Notes: generated by a model from the letters alone, not told the origin. A stretch of 64,000 bases of DNA from Pyrenula massariospora (GCA_021030905.1 JAGFMI010000010.1:434001-498000), one strand, 5' to 3'; shown: positions 1 through 12,269, counted from the first letter of the stretch. Made by a program: numbers and translations.

Positions 1-1684
1 TCTGTTCGTGTCTGGGGCAGGGTTGTACGCTTTGAGAGTATACATACTCCCAACCCCAATACGTGCAAGCTAACAAGATTCCAGGTCCCCGAAAAGTGGT
101 ACCCGCTGCGCTTTGATGTTTACGGTGCAAGCCATCAAATGTTTCACTTCATGGTATTGCTTGGCAGCTTAAGTCACCTAGTTGCGCTCGTTCAGGCATG
201 CATGCATGTTCACGGTTGCTCCAGGACTTAGCGATAGAGCTTGCAAGACGTCTCCGGTCCCAGTGGTATTAACCAGAGATACTGCGTGTCCATGAAGCAT
301 ACATCTATAGTGACACAGTACCTTCAGATCGCTTTTTGTGTTGGTGTTTCATCCTGAATATTGCTCGAGCTAGGATATGGAGGCGCTCTTAAACGCATTT
401 AATTCATGCTCTTTGCTTCGCTAAGAGCTCGATGTTGGAAGCAGGATCGAGGGTTAAATTTTTGATTCTAAGAAAGGATATTTCGCAGAACTTATTTGAC
501 TCGTATTGAGGGAGATACTGGTCCATGTCCCAAACTACTCCGCCATCATAGACGGTCTTTATCGAGTTGGCCTCGATCTTTCCAGATCTGCTGGCCATTT
601 CATGTCCTCGATGGCAAATTGAATTTACGATGCGCTTCAAGAGATCAATACATCGCTTTATCTAAGCCGGAATCCTACGACATGCCGGCTCTAGTTTGCA
701 AGTCCACCAACGGCTCTTCTAATCCTAACCAAAGTGGTGCAGCGTCTTAGTATTCTCTAAATACTTTAAGGTGTTCCTCCTACATGTAGTACTAAAGGGG
801 TCATTTTCAACTAGTTATTCATCTTATCAATTAAATTTATTAGAGCTGGTAGCTTATTTGTATTACGCTAGGTTTCTCTTCACTATCAATTGGAAAGGAA
901 ACGTTTTGGTATACTAACACACTGAATTGGTCTATAGATCTCTAATGAGATTATCTAGATGAATAAGTATACGGTCATTCTTGAAGAACATATTTTGAAA
1001 GATATATACCTATCTATTAGCGGTATTAAAAAATGTGGGAAAGAGGGAGTTGACGATACAAAAAGGGAGGACGAATTCCGACGTAGTGTTAGGATAAGAG
1101 TTCTAACTTAACCTCACAATATCAGAGCCCTATAAACGGTTCCCGAGGACTGGACAGAATGTGATGCCAGCCAAGGCATGCCAAGCCCCCCTTACGATAT
1201 TCGCTACCCAGGCCGGTTCCCTCGAAGCTCTGTAAGCTTCCACTCTTTGCACAGACAGGCTATAGGCTATTGTGGTTAGCTCTAAGGCTCTTTGCCATTT
1301 GTCATTTACCTAGACCTCATAAAGAAAGTTGGCTTAACGTAAATGCCTGTCTGAGATCGCTTGGAAGGACGATAGCGCTAGAGCAGTAAGGAAATGGGAG
1401 CAAAGGCTCCCAAAAGTAGCCCCAAAAGCTTCTGCTTTTACACATTCTTTGCTCCTGTAACTCTCATTTTACCAATAAAGCCAGTGTGCTCTTGGTCGCG
1501 AAGTGCTCGGTTGGAGTCTGGTGGCGCCTGTTAAGAAGTTTGCCGGACGCCTACCAAGAGATAAGGGACTCCGGGAGCTGAGAATACAGAGATGACTTAG
1601 AACGAGAGTGATATCCTAGAGCTTAGCGCTATTAAATTATTACTAATCTATCTAGAGACCTTCTATAAGAACTTTTAATGCCCG
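1..1684. other. Intergenic, no gene supported
   Basis: No reading frame here has a convincing start, composition or domain. Two patches, roughly 780-1060 and 1600-1680, are AT-rich and full of TpA steps. This is the look of DNA altered by repeat-induced point mutation in Pezizomycotina, but no parent repeat is visible in the window. Confidence 0.5.
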
Positions 1685-3316
1685 CTAATAGAGCTTGAAC
1701 CCCCCCGGAACCTGCCTCTGGAACACTCCCTGCGGATCAACCTGCCGGCTCACCGCCCTCAACTGCGCAACGCTCTCATTCCCATAGCTCTGGATCGGCT
1801 GCTGCCACGTCGCAGCGTAATTGAGGTACAAATACGGGTTCGCCTTGCCCATCGCCTGTGCCGCCTGCGTGACCTGGTCGATGAATCCCTTCGCCGCAGC
1901 GTTGACGGTCTCATCATCTGCGGCGCTGTCCCACGATATGGTGTTGAGGAGGTTGACGAGATCGCCGTCTGAGGCGTCGAGGCCGAGGGCGTTTCCGCCC
2001 GTCGCGGCGGACTTGGAGATGATTGTTTGGGGGAGGGGTTGGAAGGAGATGGAATATGATAGGCCGGGGACGGCTGGGGCCAAGGTTTGCACTGTTGCGT
2101 TGGCGATGTTGAAGATTGCTTTCATGACGGCGGCGGAGTTTTGGAAGGTTGACGTGGAGAAGAATTGACGTCGACCTATTGGATTTGATTCATCGAGTTC
2201 GACGGCGAAGGAGGCATGGGAGTCGAGGCGGAGTGTAGAGAAGGTTAGAGGAAGGGAGAGAAATTGATCGAAGGCAGGAGGATTGAGGTTCGGTTGGGTG
2301 TATTCGTAGTTGGAGGCGATACCCCACAATGAGGTTGTGGAATTGTAAGCAAGGTTGAAGATTAGGGCAGAATTGATGTCGTAGTCTGTAGAGGTGGCAA
2401 AGTCTCCAAAGAGCTGGATGTAGTTGTCTAGTACATCAATAGGGTGTCCGGCAAAACCACCAAAGAAGTTGCCAGATTGAATAGCATTGATTGTAAAGGC
2501 TGTAACGACTGCAAAATTATTGGAGCCGCCTTTGAGGGCTCGGAATAGGGATGGGTTTTCGTCCTTGGACACCGAAACGACGGCTCCGGACGCGAGAATA
2601 ACCTCGTAGCTCACCACGTTGTCGCACACAAGACCAACACGTGGAGAGAAGAACGATATGCCTCCTCCCAGAGTAAGTCCTCCAACGCCGACACTGGCGT
2701 CCCGGCCGCCAGGAACAGTGATGTTCTGAGCGTCTAAAATTAAATAGACATCACCCCATCGGCTTCCTGACCCAATCGTAACGGTTGTTCTGTCGGGTGA
2801 GAGTGTTACTGCATTCAGCTGGGAAAGGTCAATGGTAACTCCGCCTTCGATATTCGCGGCTCCAGAGAAAGGAGCATGGCTATGGTGGCATTGGTCAGCT
2901 CAATACTGCACTCGGGTGCGGGGTGGCTCACCCTCCTCCTCGAATGGCGAATTGGCATCCAGTCGAGCTCGTTCCGTTGCTTGTCAGAAGAGCTACAGCG
3001 GTCGAGACATCCTCGGCGTTAGACGGGTTGACAACACACGACGGCCCAACGGCTGATTCCTGAAGGGACCAGTAAGAAGCGATGGAGGCGTCGAATGATG
3101 TTGTATTTGGGCGAGTTACTTTTCCCGGTAAAGCCACGCAAAGTCTATCACACTTCGCCCCCTGCGTTAGAAGTTCTGCACACCAAGGCGTTTGATGAAA
3201 CATACACAGTTGGACGGCGTAGGACCCTTGTTTTCAGAAGCAGCCTCGATTGGGGCCCCAAAGCACGCCACCAGAAAGACTGCGGTTGTTGTTAGTGAAG
3301 CAGCTAATCTTGCCAT
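1685..3316 (-). CDS. Secreted FAD-linked oxidoreductase (BBE-like)
   Basis: Predicted 511-aa flavoenzyme of the FAD_binding_4/BBE (PCMH-type) family, which oxidises sugars, alcohols or alkaloid-like substrates using covalently bound FAD. Three exons: 3206-3316, 2932-3161 and 1685-2879, with introns of 44 and 52 bp whose phases (0 and 2) match. The ATG at 3316 begins MARLAASLTTTAVFLVACFG, a signal peptide, so export is likely. The FAD-binding domain follows: the RGGGHAPFSG stretch places the expected 8-alpha-histidyl FAD residue at His115, then GGRDASVGVGGLTLGGG contacts the cofactor. Bicovalent relatives carry a cysteine in that second segment; none is seen here, so single histidyl attachment is inferred. 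The C-terminus has the BBE domain (YLNYA, then DPQGVFQ). Substrate unknown. The last ~200 bp are G-rich at wobble positions while the middle is C-rich. Confidence 0.88.
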
Positions 3317-5295
3317 GACTAATGACACAGAAAGATCTCTTCCTTTCAATGGAAATGTTGTAGAGCAGAAGCATTTAATGAAAGAGAGTGGCGCATACTT
3401 AGAGCAAAAGAAATTGCGAAGGGAATGCACAATAGCAACAAGAACATGGCCGCGTCAACCACATTTCGATACTGAGTAGCGAGGCAGACACCTACCTGAA
3501 AGGGGTCCTCGGTTCGGAGCGTGCCCAAGAAGAGGGGACGGCGCGGCTGGTACATCAATAGGAGGACAAGGATGGAGGACACAGAAGAGCAGGTCTTAGT
3601 GTGAAAGGCGGTCTATCCAATTCAGGCGAGCTATCCAGGTCGTCACGTCCTTTTGATTTCAGTCCAAGAGTTACGCATTTCGTAGCCCCAAGCACATGTT
3701 TTAATGGTCTTGAGATCATGATGTTGAGGCGAGCTCAGATTTGGTCCTTGCGTCCAAATCGTTTGGAACCAATCTCAGTAGACGAACTTGCGACATGACC
3801 CCAGAGTTCGAATTTTGGGAGTCCACAATGGTTTCCACGATAAACTTAATGCCTGCAATCTTCAGGCCCAATGGCACTCATGCGTAGTCGGTCTGGTTTC
3901 AGTATTCGCGCCTAATTATCCTTTTGGGTCTGGCTCCAGCTTCCCGCCCCTGGCGGCCCCGAAGATAGGTCAAGGACGGACCGCGGGCTGTTTAAACCGT
4001 ATCTTCCGCTATTCGTCGGGTTGCACGTTGTCAATGCTTATCTCTAGTCTTCTTTTCCTGCCTGCCAGGGCTAGAATTCGATCTTGGTTTTCAAACGACA
4101 GTACATCAATCCTGTCGAGGTCAGCGATATCTTGGAGGTATGGATATTGATGTCGACTGACAGTTCTTGCATTCCCGGGCAGTGTGCCATTTGCACCGTC
4201 ACATGGATATCTACTAAATCGCATTGAGCTTCAGTATCAGGTAAGGTGCCGAGCTGCTCTAAAACCTTATCTCGTTTTCTAACGTCTTCAGGCATAGATC
4301 ACTCAAGGCTAAGTCTTTCTGATGGCTCTCTAGCGTCAGGGCTCGACCACAACACGGGAAAGTCTTGGCAGAATCCCATGAAAATCATCGTTCCCATACA
4401 TGTCTGAAGCGCATCTGGAACTTCGCTGCCATGTCACAATTCTATGCTGGGCGTTCCGGGTACCCTTAATGCACCGATAGTCTCCTTCAGTCTTTAGCAG
4501 GAGAGAAACACAGCGCAATATTATAGGAGGTGGCTTCAGGCCATAGCTATCCTTTTATCGATGAGAGAACTCTCATCGCGAGTATTTCTCAATGGCAAGA
4601 AGAGTTTTCTTTCACCAGCAATGGAAATGTCTTTTGGTGTAGCTGCGTCTGAAGGGAACCAGTGTTGAACTAGAGTAAGTTCTTTATCATCTAGTTGCTC
4701 TTCCACCGAAGCTATGATCGTTGAGTGGCGCCGCTAGGTGAATTCCGAAGTCGTGCTCCTGCGAGGCAGAGTATCAGAAGTCGGAGTGCACCTAAGTACC
4801 AGTCGAGCGGGCGCTAGTGCTAGCAATTGGGTGCCCCACGACTTCTGATACCCTGCCTCGCCGTTCCCCTAGAAATTCAACCATTCGCAACGCCAAAAAT
4901 CCCCAAACCTAGCTCCAAATCTCGCATGAAAGAAACCTCCGATCTCATCGACCCAAGATGGGACGGACAGGGAAGGGACAGGGCACTTCCCCCTGCTAGC
5001 ACCCACCCGGAAACATGCGTAGGATCTACTACAGTGAAACCGCAATACAAGTACCAAGGCCATCCCATCGAGTGCTCCGCTCACTGGCCAGATAAGGCCC
5101 CGCCGGCTGCCAGCGACTTCCTTTCGAGATTTCAGATATAGAAATATGTCCGTGAAACTCTTGAGCTATATAGGCTGAAAGAAGACTTGCAAGTTGTCTG
5201 ATCAGGCAATTGCCTATTTCAAGGTTTTACGGTATTCAACACCAGCTTTTCCGCCACCGCGGAGCGGTTGAGCGAGATTAAACGTCAAATTCATT
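3317..5295. other. Intergenic, no gene supported
   Basis: Only short frames without domain signal. The only structure I see is the inverted repeat at 4761-4861, listed separately. Confidence 0.5.
4761..4861. repeat. Near-perfect inverted repeat (fold-back)
   Basis: Arms of 23 bp at 4761-4783 and 4839-4861 are reverse complements with a single mismatch, separated by about 55 bp. Weaker complementarity continues inward (ggtgcac against gtgcccc). The core arm reads gtatcagaagtcg. It could be a fold-back or MITE-like remnant, a transcribed hairpin, or a chance of local duplication. No coding sequence lies inside and no clear target-site duplication was found. Confidence 0.55.
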
Positions 5296-6437
5296 ATGAC
5301 TTCTCCCCCAACGCCTACACATTTCGCAAAGATATCAGAGAATGCGCTATTGGTATGTTTTGACCTGCCATTCTAGCGAATTGGAAGACTGACCTAGCTT
5401 GCTATCTAGATAGTAATATGGGCTTTATTTGGATTTACCGCCTTGCTGTCCGCTACTCGCCTCACGCTACGCTTTTTCGTCGAGAGAAAATTCAACTGGG
5501 ATGATTTATTTGCTGCCGTGGCCTTGAGCATTCTGCTTTCCAATGCCGTCGTCCTCACCCTCACCCTGCCCGACATGTACCAACTCCTAGCTGTCGGCGC
5601 AAAGGTTGCAAAACCCAAGCCCACTTTTATGGCCGACTCCACATATTACTTGAAGTCGCAATTCGCATCCACTCTGATGTTCTGGAGCATCCTGTGGGCT
5701 GTGAAAGCGAGCTTCTTGATGTACTTCCGTACCCTGACCGGATTGATGAGGCCACTACGACTGGCCTGGTGGGCTGTGGTCATTTTCACCCTTCTAGCAT
5801 ATATCGGCTCCATGATTAGCTACCCAATCTCCTGCACATCTTTCATACTCGGTGCGTCCCCTTCATCCCAGCCAATATACCTTCAAAAACTAACCACACA
5901 GGCCAATGCAACTCGCCAAAACACGTCCACCGAGCAAACATCAGCCTCCGCTTCAGCACCGCCGTCGATATCATCTCCGACGTCCTCATCATGAGCATCC
6001 CCTTCGCCGTCGGCTTCCAATTCAAACGTCCTCTCCACCAGAAACTCCTCCTCTACTGCATGTTCGGCCTCGGCTTCGTCATCGTCATCTTCGCCGTCAT
6101 CCGTATCATCGTTACCGACAATGGCGGCTCCGACCCAGAGCTCTCCTGGCTCAACCTTTGGTCCGTCATCGAGTCCTCCGTCGCCGTCCAGATCTGCAAT
6201 CTAGCTCCGTTCCGCTCAGCGATTGTTATGCATCGACATCATACGAGTGCGAGGGGCACGTATGGGGATGGGTACTCGAATACGAGGTCGGGGAATTGTA
6301 GGGTTGAGTCGATCCCATTATCCTCGAGGAGCTTGGTGAGGCAGGATCATGGGACGATCAATGTAAAAACGGATGTGGAGGTGAAGAGGGGGTTTGATAG
6401 AGAGCCTACGGTCAGGGAGACGAGGGTGTATAGCTGA
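5296..6437 (+). CDS. Fungal rhodopsin-domain 7-TM membrane protein
   Basis: Predicted 344-aa plasma-membrane protein of the fungal rhodopsin/SAT4-like family (PF20684 type), relatives of Pth11-like receptors; ligand and signalling role unknown. Three exons: 5296-5352, 5410-5851 and 5902-6437; introns of 57 and 50 bp with GTATGT and GTGCGT donors and phases 0 and 1. Seven hydrophobic segments are visible, starting with IVIWALFGFTALLSATRL. Family marks include FNWDDLF after TM1, the loop Cys pair (ISCTSF and GQCNS), and the D-x2-SDVLIMSIPF segment. The ~60-residue cytoplasmic tail is Arg/Ser-rich. There is no CFEM domain. Exon 3 is strongly C-ending at wobble positions until about 6240 and then becomes G-rich. 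Loss of reading frame without splicing supports both introns. Confidence 0.85.
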
Positions 6438-6850
6438 TCGAATAAATCGGAGCCCTGGTTGGCTCTAGACGATTTTGAGATAATCTAGAACCGATTGCTA
6501 TCTGGAGCTGCACCAGAGTATAGTCTTCACGCCGGCTTACCGAACTCGTCTGGCAGAATTATTTACTCCGAGAGGCTGACGCAAATTTAGGCTACTGCCC
6601 GATGTTTTCGTCTGTTACACAAGATGACGCATAGTATGACATAACAGGCATGACTGGACTCAGAGTGCGCGCCACCTTAAAGCGTGCTCTTGATCGCCCT
6701 AAAATCTCTCGCAAATCGAAGAGCTTAGATAAATTCGATGCTAAAGCATCATCCATCATGCGACTCGTTTACCTATCTGCATGATGAACCAGCCACAATG
6801 TCATAGCAACACATTTCCCGCTGCGTTATCCAACTTCACCCGAGCAGACT
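6438..6850. other. Intergenic / upstream region
   Basis: Holds the 3' flank of the rhodopsin-domain gene and the upstream region of the small secreted protein at 6922. Nothing else recognised. Confidence 0.4.
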
Positions 6851-6858
6851 TATATATG
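6851..6858 (+). promoter_or_regulatory. TATA-like element
   Basis: tatatatg lies 71 bp upstream of the ATG at 6922, a spacing reasonable for a TATA box plus short leader of the secreted-protein gene. Positional inference only. Confidence 0.4.
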
Positions 6859-6921
6859 AATTGTTAAATCCAACGTCAAACATCGACCCAATTCCATATC
6901 TCCTAAGCACATCTCACCACA

Positions 6922-7491
6922 ATGTTTCAAATCCCGCGACCACCAACCCTCCTCCTCTCCACCCTAGCACTCCTCCTCCCCCGCGTCCCCGCCCCACCCT
7001 CCTCCTCCTCCTCCACCCCTTCCCCCTGCCCCTCCCCAACCGGCTTCACCAACACCCTAATCCTCGCCCCAACCCCAAACTCCCCCCCGCACCTCCAACT
7101 CAACCCCACCTTCGCCTCCCGCCACAGCCTCTTCTTCCTCTCCACCCCCACCACCGCCCTCCCACAATCGTCTTTCGCCACCTTCTGCCTCGACGCCTGC
7201 GTGACCTACACCCCCGACCCCACCGGCATCCCCTCCTTCACCGACCAGGGCAATCCGCAGCCGTTCAGCGGCGTGACGAACCGGACGGGCCCGTGTCGCA
7301 GCTTTGAGGTGAATATGGGGAGGGTGTATCCGCCGAGCGGGAATGATACGGCGATGAGGTGGTTTTGTTCGGGGTTTGATGAGTATTTTGGGGAGGATGG
7401 AGGCGATTTTATGCCGATTGATGCGCCCGGTAGCTTTATGTACACGGTGGGTGTTAATCGGGGGTGTGGTGGGGGGGTTAGGGTGTATTGA
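6922..7491 (+). CDS. Small secreted protein, unknown function
   Basis: Intronless 189-aa protein. The ATG at 6922 sits in a good context (caccacaATG) and begins MFQIPRPPTLLLSTLALLLP, a likely signal peptide; a Pro/Ser-rich linker follows. The remaining ~150 residues hold several cysteines (FCLDAC, GPCRSF, WFCSGF, RGCGG), fitting an extracellular disulfide-bonded protein. No enzyme motif is recognised; an effector-like or cell-wall role is possible but unproven. Wobble use is extreme: almost all codons end in C up to about 7250, then the gene turns G-rich (gggg-containing) to the stop. The strand-wise shift makes long antisense frames, which I regard as artefacts. Confidence 0.75.
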   Translation: MFQIPRPPTLLLSTLALLLPRVPAPPSSSSSTPSPCPSPTGFTNTLILAPTPNSPPHLQLNPTFASRHSLFFLSTPTTALPQSSFATFCLDACVTYTPDPTGIPSFTDQGNPQPFSGVTNRTGPCRSFEVNMGRVYPPSGNDTAMRWFCSGFDEYFGEDGGDFMPIDAPGSFMYTVGVNRGCGGGVRVY

Positions 7492-9139
7492 GGGGTGATG
7501 GGGACGGTAGGGAGGTACGTGGCGGGTTGGTTGGTGGGGAACGGATATTTTGAAGGGTTGATGCAAAGTGGTTGTTTTCGCCGTGGTTTGAAAAAGGGAG
7601 AAATTTTTTAGCTGATTGTAGTCTCCAGTGTATTATTTCTGTTTACAGCTGCCAAGCTTTTCCATTATCGTACAGCTGCTTGCATTTCCCACAAGGCGAT
7701 GCTCTTTTTTTTTCGACGGGAGTAGAAACAGAGCTCACTATCGCGACCAAGCTCCCTACACCTCCTTAGGCTTGATACCCTCCCTTTGGTGTCGTGCTAT
7801 CTCCCACTTCACAGACCTCTTCAGCGTCCCCCTAATGTCATACATCAACTCGTTCTTCGGCTAGTCCCCGGCCTTCTCTATTACACATAGAGTTGTCGGT
7901 ACAAAGTCGAACTACACACCGACTAAACAGCTGCTCGCTCATGCCTTGGAAAACCAGGCGCACGATCCATCCCAAGACCGCCGCCCAACCCAAACCGGAA
8001 TCACAAACGGCCTGCCTGCGAATTCCCAATCCAGCAGACTGTGCACCAAGTCCCAGAAGCGCATGGGACGGGCGCAGGAGATGAAGAAGGCTTCGCCGTG
8101 TATTTGGGCTCCGAGATCTGGTTTTAGTGGGGAGGAGGGGGAGGCGGGGGGGGCCTGCGATCAGGGCTGGGTAGTAGAAGGTATGGCCGATCCAGTTTTT
8201 AGTGCTGGCGGGCGCTTGCCCGTTGATGCGGTCGATCATGACTTTTAGTGCCCAGGCTTGTCTGGTTATTGGGTTTGTAAGAGGGTTACGCGCTGGGAGG
8301 GTCCTATGCATGCATACATGGCATTTTGGGTATGATCTTCTAGGGGGCGTTTTCTAATGTAGTGTGCACGGGTAAAGTATAGATGTGATAGTATTTGAAC
8401 GTTCTGCGATGTGCATCTTACGAATTCATTGGCTCATGCTAGAAGAAAATGATTCAGACCATTCTCCAACGCAACTCTTTAATTTTAAGGATCGTATCAT
8501 AACATAGTAGGAATGTCTGTTTTGAAACTATGCGGTTGTGTAGTGAAGCAGTGCAGGTTAGTGGGATATAGATTTGTGCGAGCGATGGATGAGGGAAGGA
8601 GGGATTGGAGAAGACTACTGAGACTGGGGAGAAAGGGGAGAGGAAGGGGTTGGCCCTGATGAAGTTAGACGGGTGAAGCGATGTGGGTAGATTGTATGGG
8701 CTACGGTGAGAGACCGTTGTACAATGCAATAACGATAGATCTAGAAGGGGTGTTCTGTGAGTTCGTGGGTTATGAATATGGCTGAGTTGAACGAGCGTGA
8801 TTTATTGTTTTATAGTACTGTGTGAGGCGCTACCGGTCCGTGGTTGAGTTGAGGGGTGGGTTGATTAAGTGGTGAAGTTTTAGAGGAGCGGAGTGTTTAA
8901 GTGATGAACCTTATATAAGGAATGAGGGTTTTACAGAACGGGCTTATGATTTGAAAACAAGTTGCTAAAGGTGTATACCGTCAGAGGCTGGAGTCAGAGG
9001 CTTTAAATACAGCAAATAGCGCCAACGCCCACCTCAGCCAACATAGTAAAGAAATAATCACACCACATAAATGTGATACCACACACGCTGCAACCACTTT
9101 CGCTTACTTCAATAGGACATTTCCCCCAACCTTTTCCTC
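7492..9139. other. Intergenic with a weak coding-like stretch
   Basis: The only coding-like stretch is on the minus strand, about 8311-7838. It contains ITRQAWALKVMIDRINGQ and WIGHTFYYPALIAGP, after which plausible sequence seems to move to another frame. It might be a decayed membrane-protein gene or an unmodelled spliced gene; I cannot name it. The rest, including a purine-rich tract at 8560-8660, shows nothing. Confidence 0.3.
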
Positions 9140-9727
9140 TCACTGACCAGGCTCACAATACCCCCAACTACACGACCCCGTCTTCTTCACCCCATCAACC
9201 TTAAGCTCCCCTTCAGCGACAAACCCCGGCCCCGTCTCCCGCGAGACAGGTATGCTCCCACAATGGCTATGACCGCAAAGGCTTGCCAACTGCGCAAACA
9301 GCGCCTCAAACTGCTTCCCGCTGATCAAGGACTCCAATCCCTTGGGGAAAGCGCAAATGCCTTTCTTAGATTCACAGATGGTTTTCTCAAAATTATCGTA
9401 CATACGATCATCTGGAATATCTTTAGCAAAGAAGTTGAAGTAGGCGCGGAGCATATCTGCCGACTTATCCTTGAACGGGCCGACTCCAGCACCACGGCAA
9501 TTGCGGTCCCAGTCGCCGTCAAAGATCCACTTGAACGTCGATCGTTTCGCGCATTGGACGCCTGAATCTGAGTGGGAAGCAAAGGCGTGGGGAGAAAGAA
9601 CGGTGGCATTGTGATCGGTGAAGACGAAATCGCTGCCTTTGTAAGTTGGCGATGCAACGGCTTGGTCGATCAGAGGAGAGAAGAGGGCGACGGCCATGGC
9701 CGCGAGTGCTAGGCGTGGAAACTTCAT
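9140..9727 (-). CDS. Small secreted cysteine-containing protein
   Basis: Intronless 195-aa protein starting at the ATG complementary to 9725-9727. The N-terminus MKFPRLALAAMAVALFSPLI with a VAS-P boundary is a clear signal peptide. The mature part has eight cysteines (VQCAK, RNCRG, ICESKKGICAF, LCGHSHCG, GSCSWGYC), suggesting four disulfides. There is a helical amphipathic stretch around MLRAYFNFFAKDI and no transmembrane segment or GPI signal. I do not recognise the family. Size, secretion and cysteine content fit an effector candidate or extracellular antimicrobial-type protein, but this is inference. The 3' end is G-rich at wobble positions, as in neighbouring genes. Confidence 0.75.
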   Translation of the reverse strand: MKFPRLALAAMAVALFSPLIDQAVASPTYKGSDFVFTDHNATVLSPHAFASHSDSGVQCAKRSTFKWIFDGDWDRNCRGAGVGPFKDKSADMLRAYFNFFAKDIPDDRMYDNFEKTICESKKGICAFPKGLESLISGKQFEALFAQLASLCGHSHCGSIPVSRETGPGFVAEGELKVDGVKKTGSCSWGYCEPGQ

Positions 9728-10615
9728 TGTCGATACGAAGTAGAAATCAGATCTTTTGAGCCCAAGGTCGATTATCGAATGGATGGATCCTCTTGTTGTA
9801 GCCTTTGTTACTGTGAGGGATAGGCACTTTGAGGTACGGGAGACGTAATGAGAACAGTTTTAATTGGATCAGTGTTTGTAGAACAGAATTCCTTGCACTT
9901 CAAAGGTTCACAGAGGTAGGATTCCTGGGGTAAATATATGGAAAGGCGAATGAAAATCACATTTTCGACACGAAGGGTCCCGGCAAATGAAGATTTCTTC
10001 CAGGGTACAATTTTGGATGTCCGAGCAAATTCAGAACAACGCATATCTGAGTCTTCTTTTATTTTGATGCAGCGAGCCTACCTTCCGTCATGTCCATACT
10101 AACCTGACCCAGGACCAGCGGGTTCTCGACGCGGAAAGAACATCGGTGATATTTGCTTGGTGCTTGAATTTCTTCCATTTTTCACTTCTAGTTGATTCAA
10201 AACTCTCCTCCATGATGGCAAAATTAACCATTCAACATAAAATCAGAATAACACGTGCCATGGCACTAGAAGACAAACTTCCGTAACCGGAACGCGCACA
10301 TTGAAAAATAATTTTGTGCAACGTCCATAGTGTGGTTGCCAAGGTTGCCAAGAAATTTACGGGGATATTTATGCCAAGGAAAGCCTTCCTCCTTTCAGTG
10401 AATGACGGAACAGGCAGAACGCTGCCATCGATCTCTGCCTGGCCCCAATTGAGTGGGTGCTAGAGGTTGACAGATTTCGTAACATCAGCAATTGCTTCTT
10501 ATTCTATCATTTTAAAATCCATTCGTTGAGTGACCCTAAGATTAATCACCGCTTTCATCCCTAATGACTGTTGAATAGCTTTTGTATTCTAAGACGACCT
10601 CTCTTTGTTACACTG
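9728..10615. other. Intergenic, upstream of the minus-strand secreted protein
   Basis: No gene, RNA or repeat is recognised. A pyrimidine/purine alternation around 10300 and scattered short frames carry no supporting features. Confidence 0.4.
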
Positions 10616-11380
10616 ATGTCCTGGGGGAAAGTATTTCGAGATATTCCACTGCAAATTGTGGATCTCATCAACGGGATCAACTGGCTAGACGAGCTGAGGC
10701 TTATTATAGTTGCGTCGCTTCTAGGCGGTTTGATGTAAAGTTTCCTCTGCCCCAATAAGTTTAGTTCTGATCAGCATCTTACACTTTCCCAGAGTCTGGT
10801 TCATAACCTATCTTGACGAAAAGCATTCTAACCTAAAAAGGATCTTCGGCAGTTATCTTCCAGATTCTGCTGTGCTTCTTAATCTTCTAGAAAGACACCA
10901 CTCGATAAAACGTATCATCATATCTGTAGCCGGGCTACCTCAAGGAGGGCGGAGCGGGCCAATATGTCCTTCGCCAACCAACCCATACAATTCAACCCGG
11001 CGCACGGTGATTAGCGATGGCGTTTTATCAAAGCCGCTGAAGACTTGGACCAGGTTGCTATTAATGCGTTGGAAGAAGAAACGGCCCCTGCTCCAACTAT
11101 GCGAGAGCGACGATGGGTGTCAGTTGGATGGCCGTCCAACGGTGGTATGTGGGTTTCTGAATTCGACACGAATCTCTGGGGGGTAGAGGAAGAGCATGAT
11201 ATGGTACCTTCGGATGCGGCGAGATTGAGGTTAGCTCGTACGATGGACGAAAGGTGCCTTGTTCTGAAGGAGCATTTCAACGGGAAGTTCTACCGGGATT
11301 CAAGCCATTATCAGGGTTATGCTTTTATTAATAGCTGGGCTACGAAGATTACTGGGGAAACTGGCTCCTTAGTGAGATGA
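10616..11380 (+). pseudogene. Degenerate or unmodelled gene, unknown family
   Basis: From the ATG at 10616 the frame reads MSWGKVFRDIPLQIVDLING, slightly like the start of a fungal F-box protein. It runs through a canonical intron (gtaaag to cccag, about 58 bp, phase 2) into VWFITYLDEKHSNLKRIFG and LLNLLERHHSIKRIIISVAG. Around 11005-11040 the coding-like sequence moves to another frame, which is open to 11380 (AAEDLDQVAINALEEETAP, VSVGWPSNGGMWVSEFD, YQGYAFINSWATK). No normal intron joins the two parts, so one frame change inside a host gene is the simplest reading. An unusual splice or assembly error is the alternative. Confidence 0.4.
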
Positions 11381-12269
11381 GGTTGGATCTGCTCAGGTTC
11401 GACCGCTACCCTCAAGCGCCCACTACCCCAAGACTAGAAAATGGCAGCCTCTGGATTTCGACATCAATTCTATCGGAAACCAGATAAGGAGACATTCTCC
11501 CAATTTCAATATCTCACCAAATGGATCCACTATTCAGAGTATTTGTGTCTACGAACTGACCTTAGTAGTACCACATGGCCTACGGACATGTGAAGGATGA
11601 CAGAGCACCTACAGGAGTTAAAACCGCTACGGCAACTTATGGTTTGAATGCTCTGTGAGAGCCCAGCATGGCGTGCTAAGCTCGTTACGGCTCATGGCAC
11701 ACCGGGAAACAGCTTACATGACCAAGATCCAGGACGCTGAACGATGTACGTGTTTGGCTCTAGGAGTTTGGAATTCAGGTGTAGCAGTTGGCTTTTGTGC
11801 AGCACCAGCCCGAAAAATTATGCTCTGGAAATCTTAATTGCCGAGGATCATTTTTATGGTGAGATCGGAAATCATGTAATGGGCAGACAAAGATATGAGA
11901 ACACGGAGTCTTTGTATCGATAATCATAGGTATCAAGTGGCCACACCCATGTTGGAAGATGTGTAGATGGAAGCCCAGTGATAAGCTTTGAGCCATTCAA
12001 AATAGAGATCACTGCTTGAGTTTATCTGCACACTGTACATGACATGTAGTCATCCTTTTATCCACCTTCGTCTCTGAATCGAAGCCACAGAAGGTGGGTT
12101 GGCCCTTCTATCTGCATCCAAACTATATTCATCATTGCTAGAAGCACACTGTTTCTAACAACAATGTATAAGTCCTTCCTTGACCGGAGAAGAAAGCGTC
12201 CCCTATACTTTGTCTGCATTGGATTGAACTTTCCATCGAGTTCATGGGTATCGGTCACGGCTCCCATTG
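11381..12269. other. Intergenic, nothing recognised
   Basis: Only short frames without start context, domain or composition support. The region leads into the repeat block. Confidence 0.4.

Noticed and set aside
7057-7566. Minus-strand frame opposite the small secreted protein
   Set aside because: His/Pro- then Gly/Glu-rich peptide created by the C-then-G wobble pattern of the sense gene; no domain.
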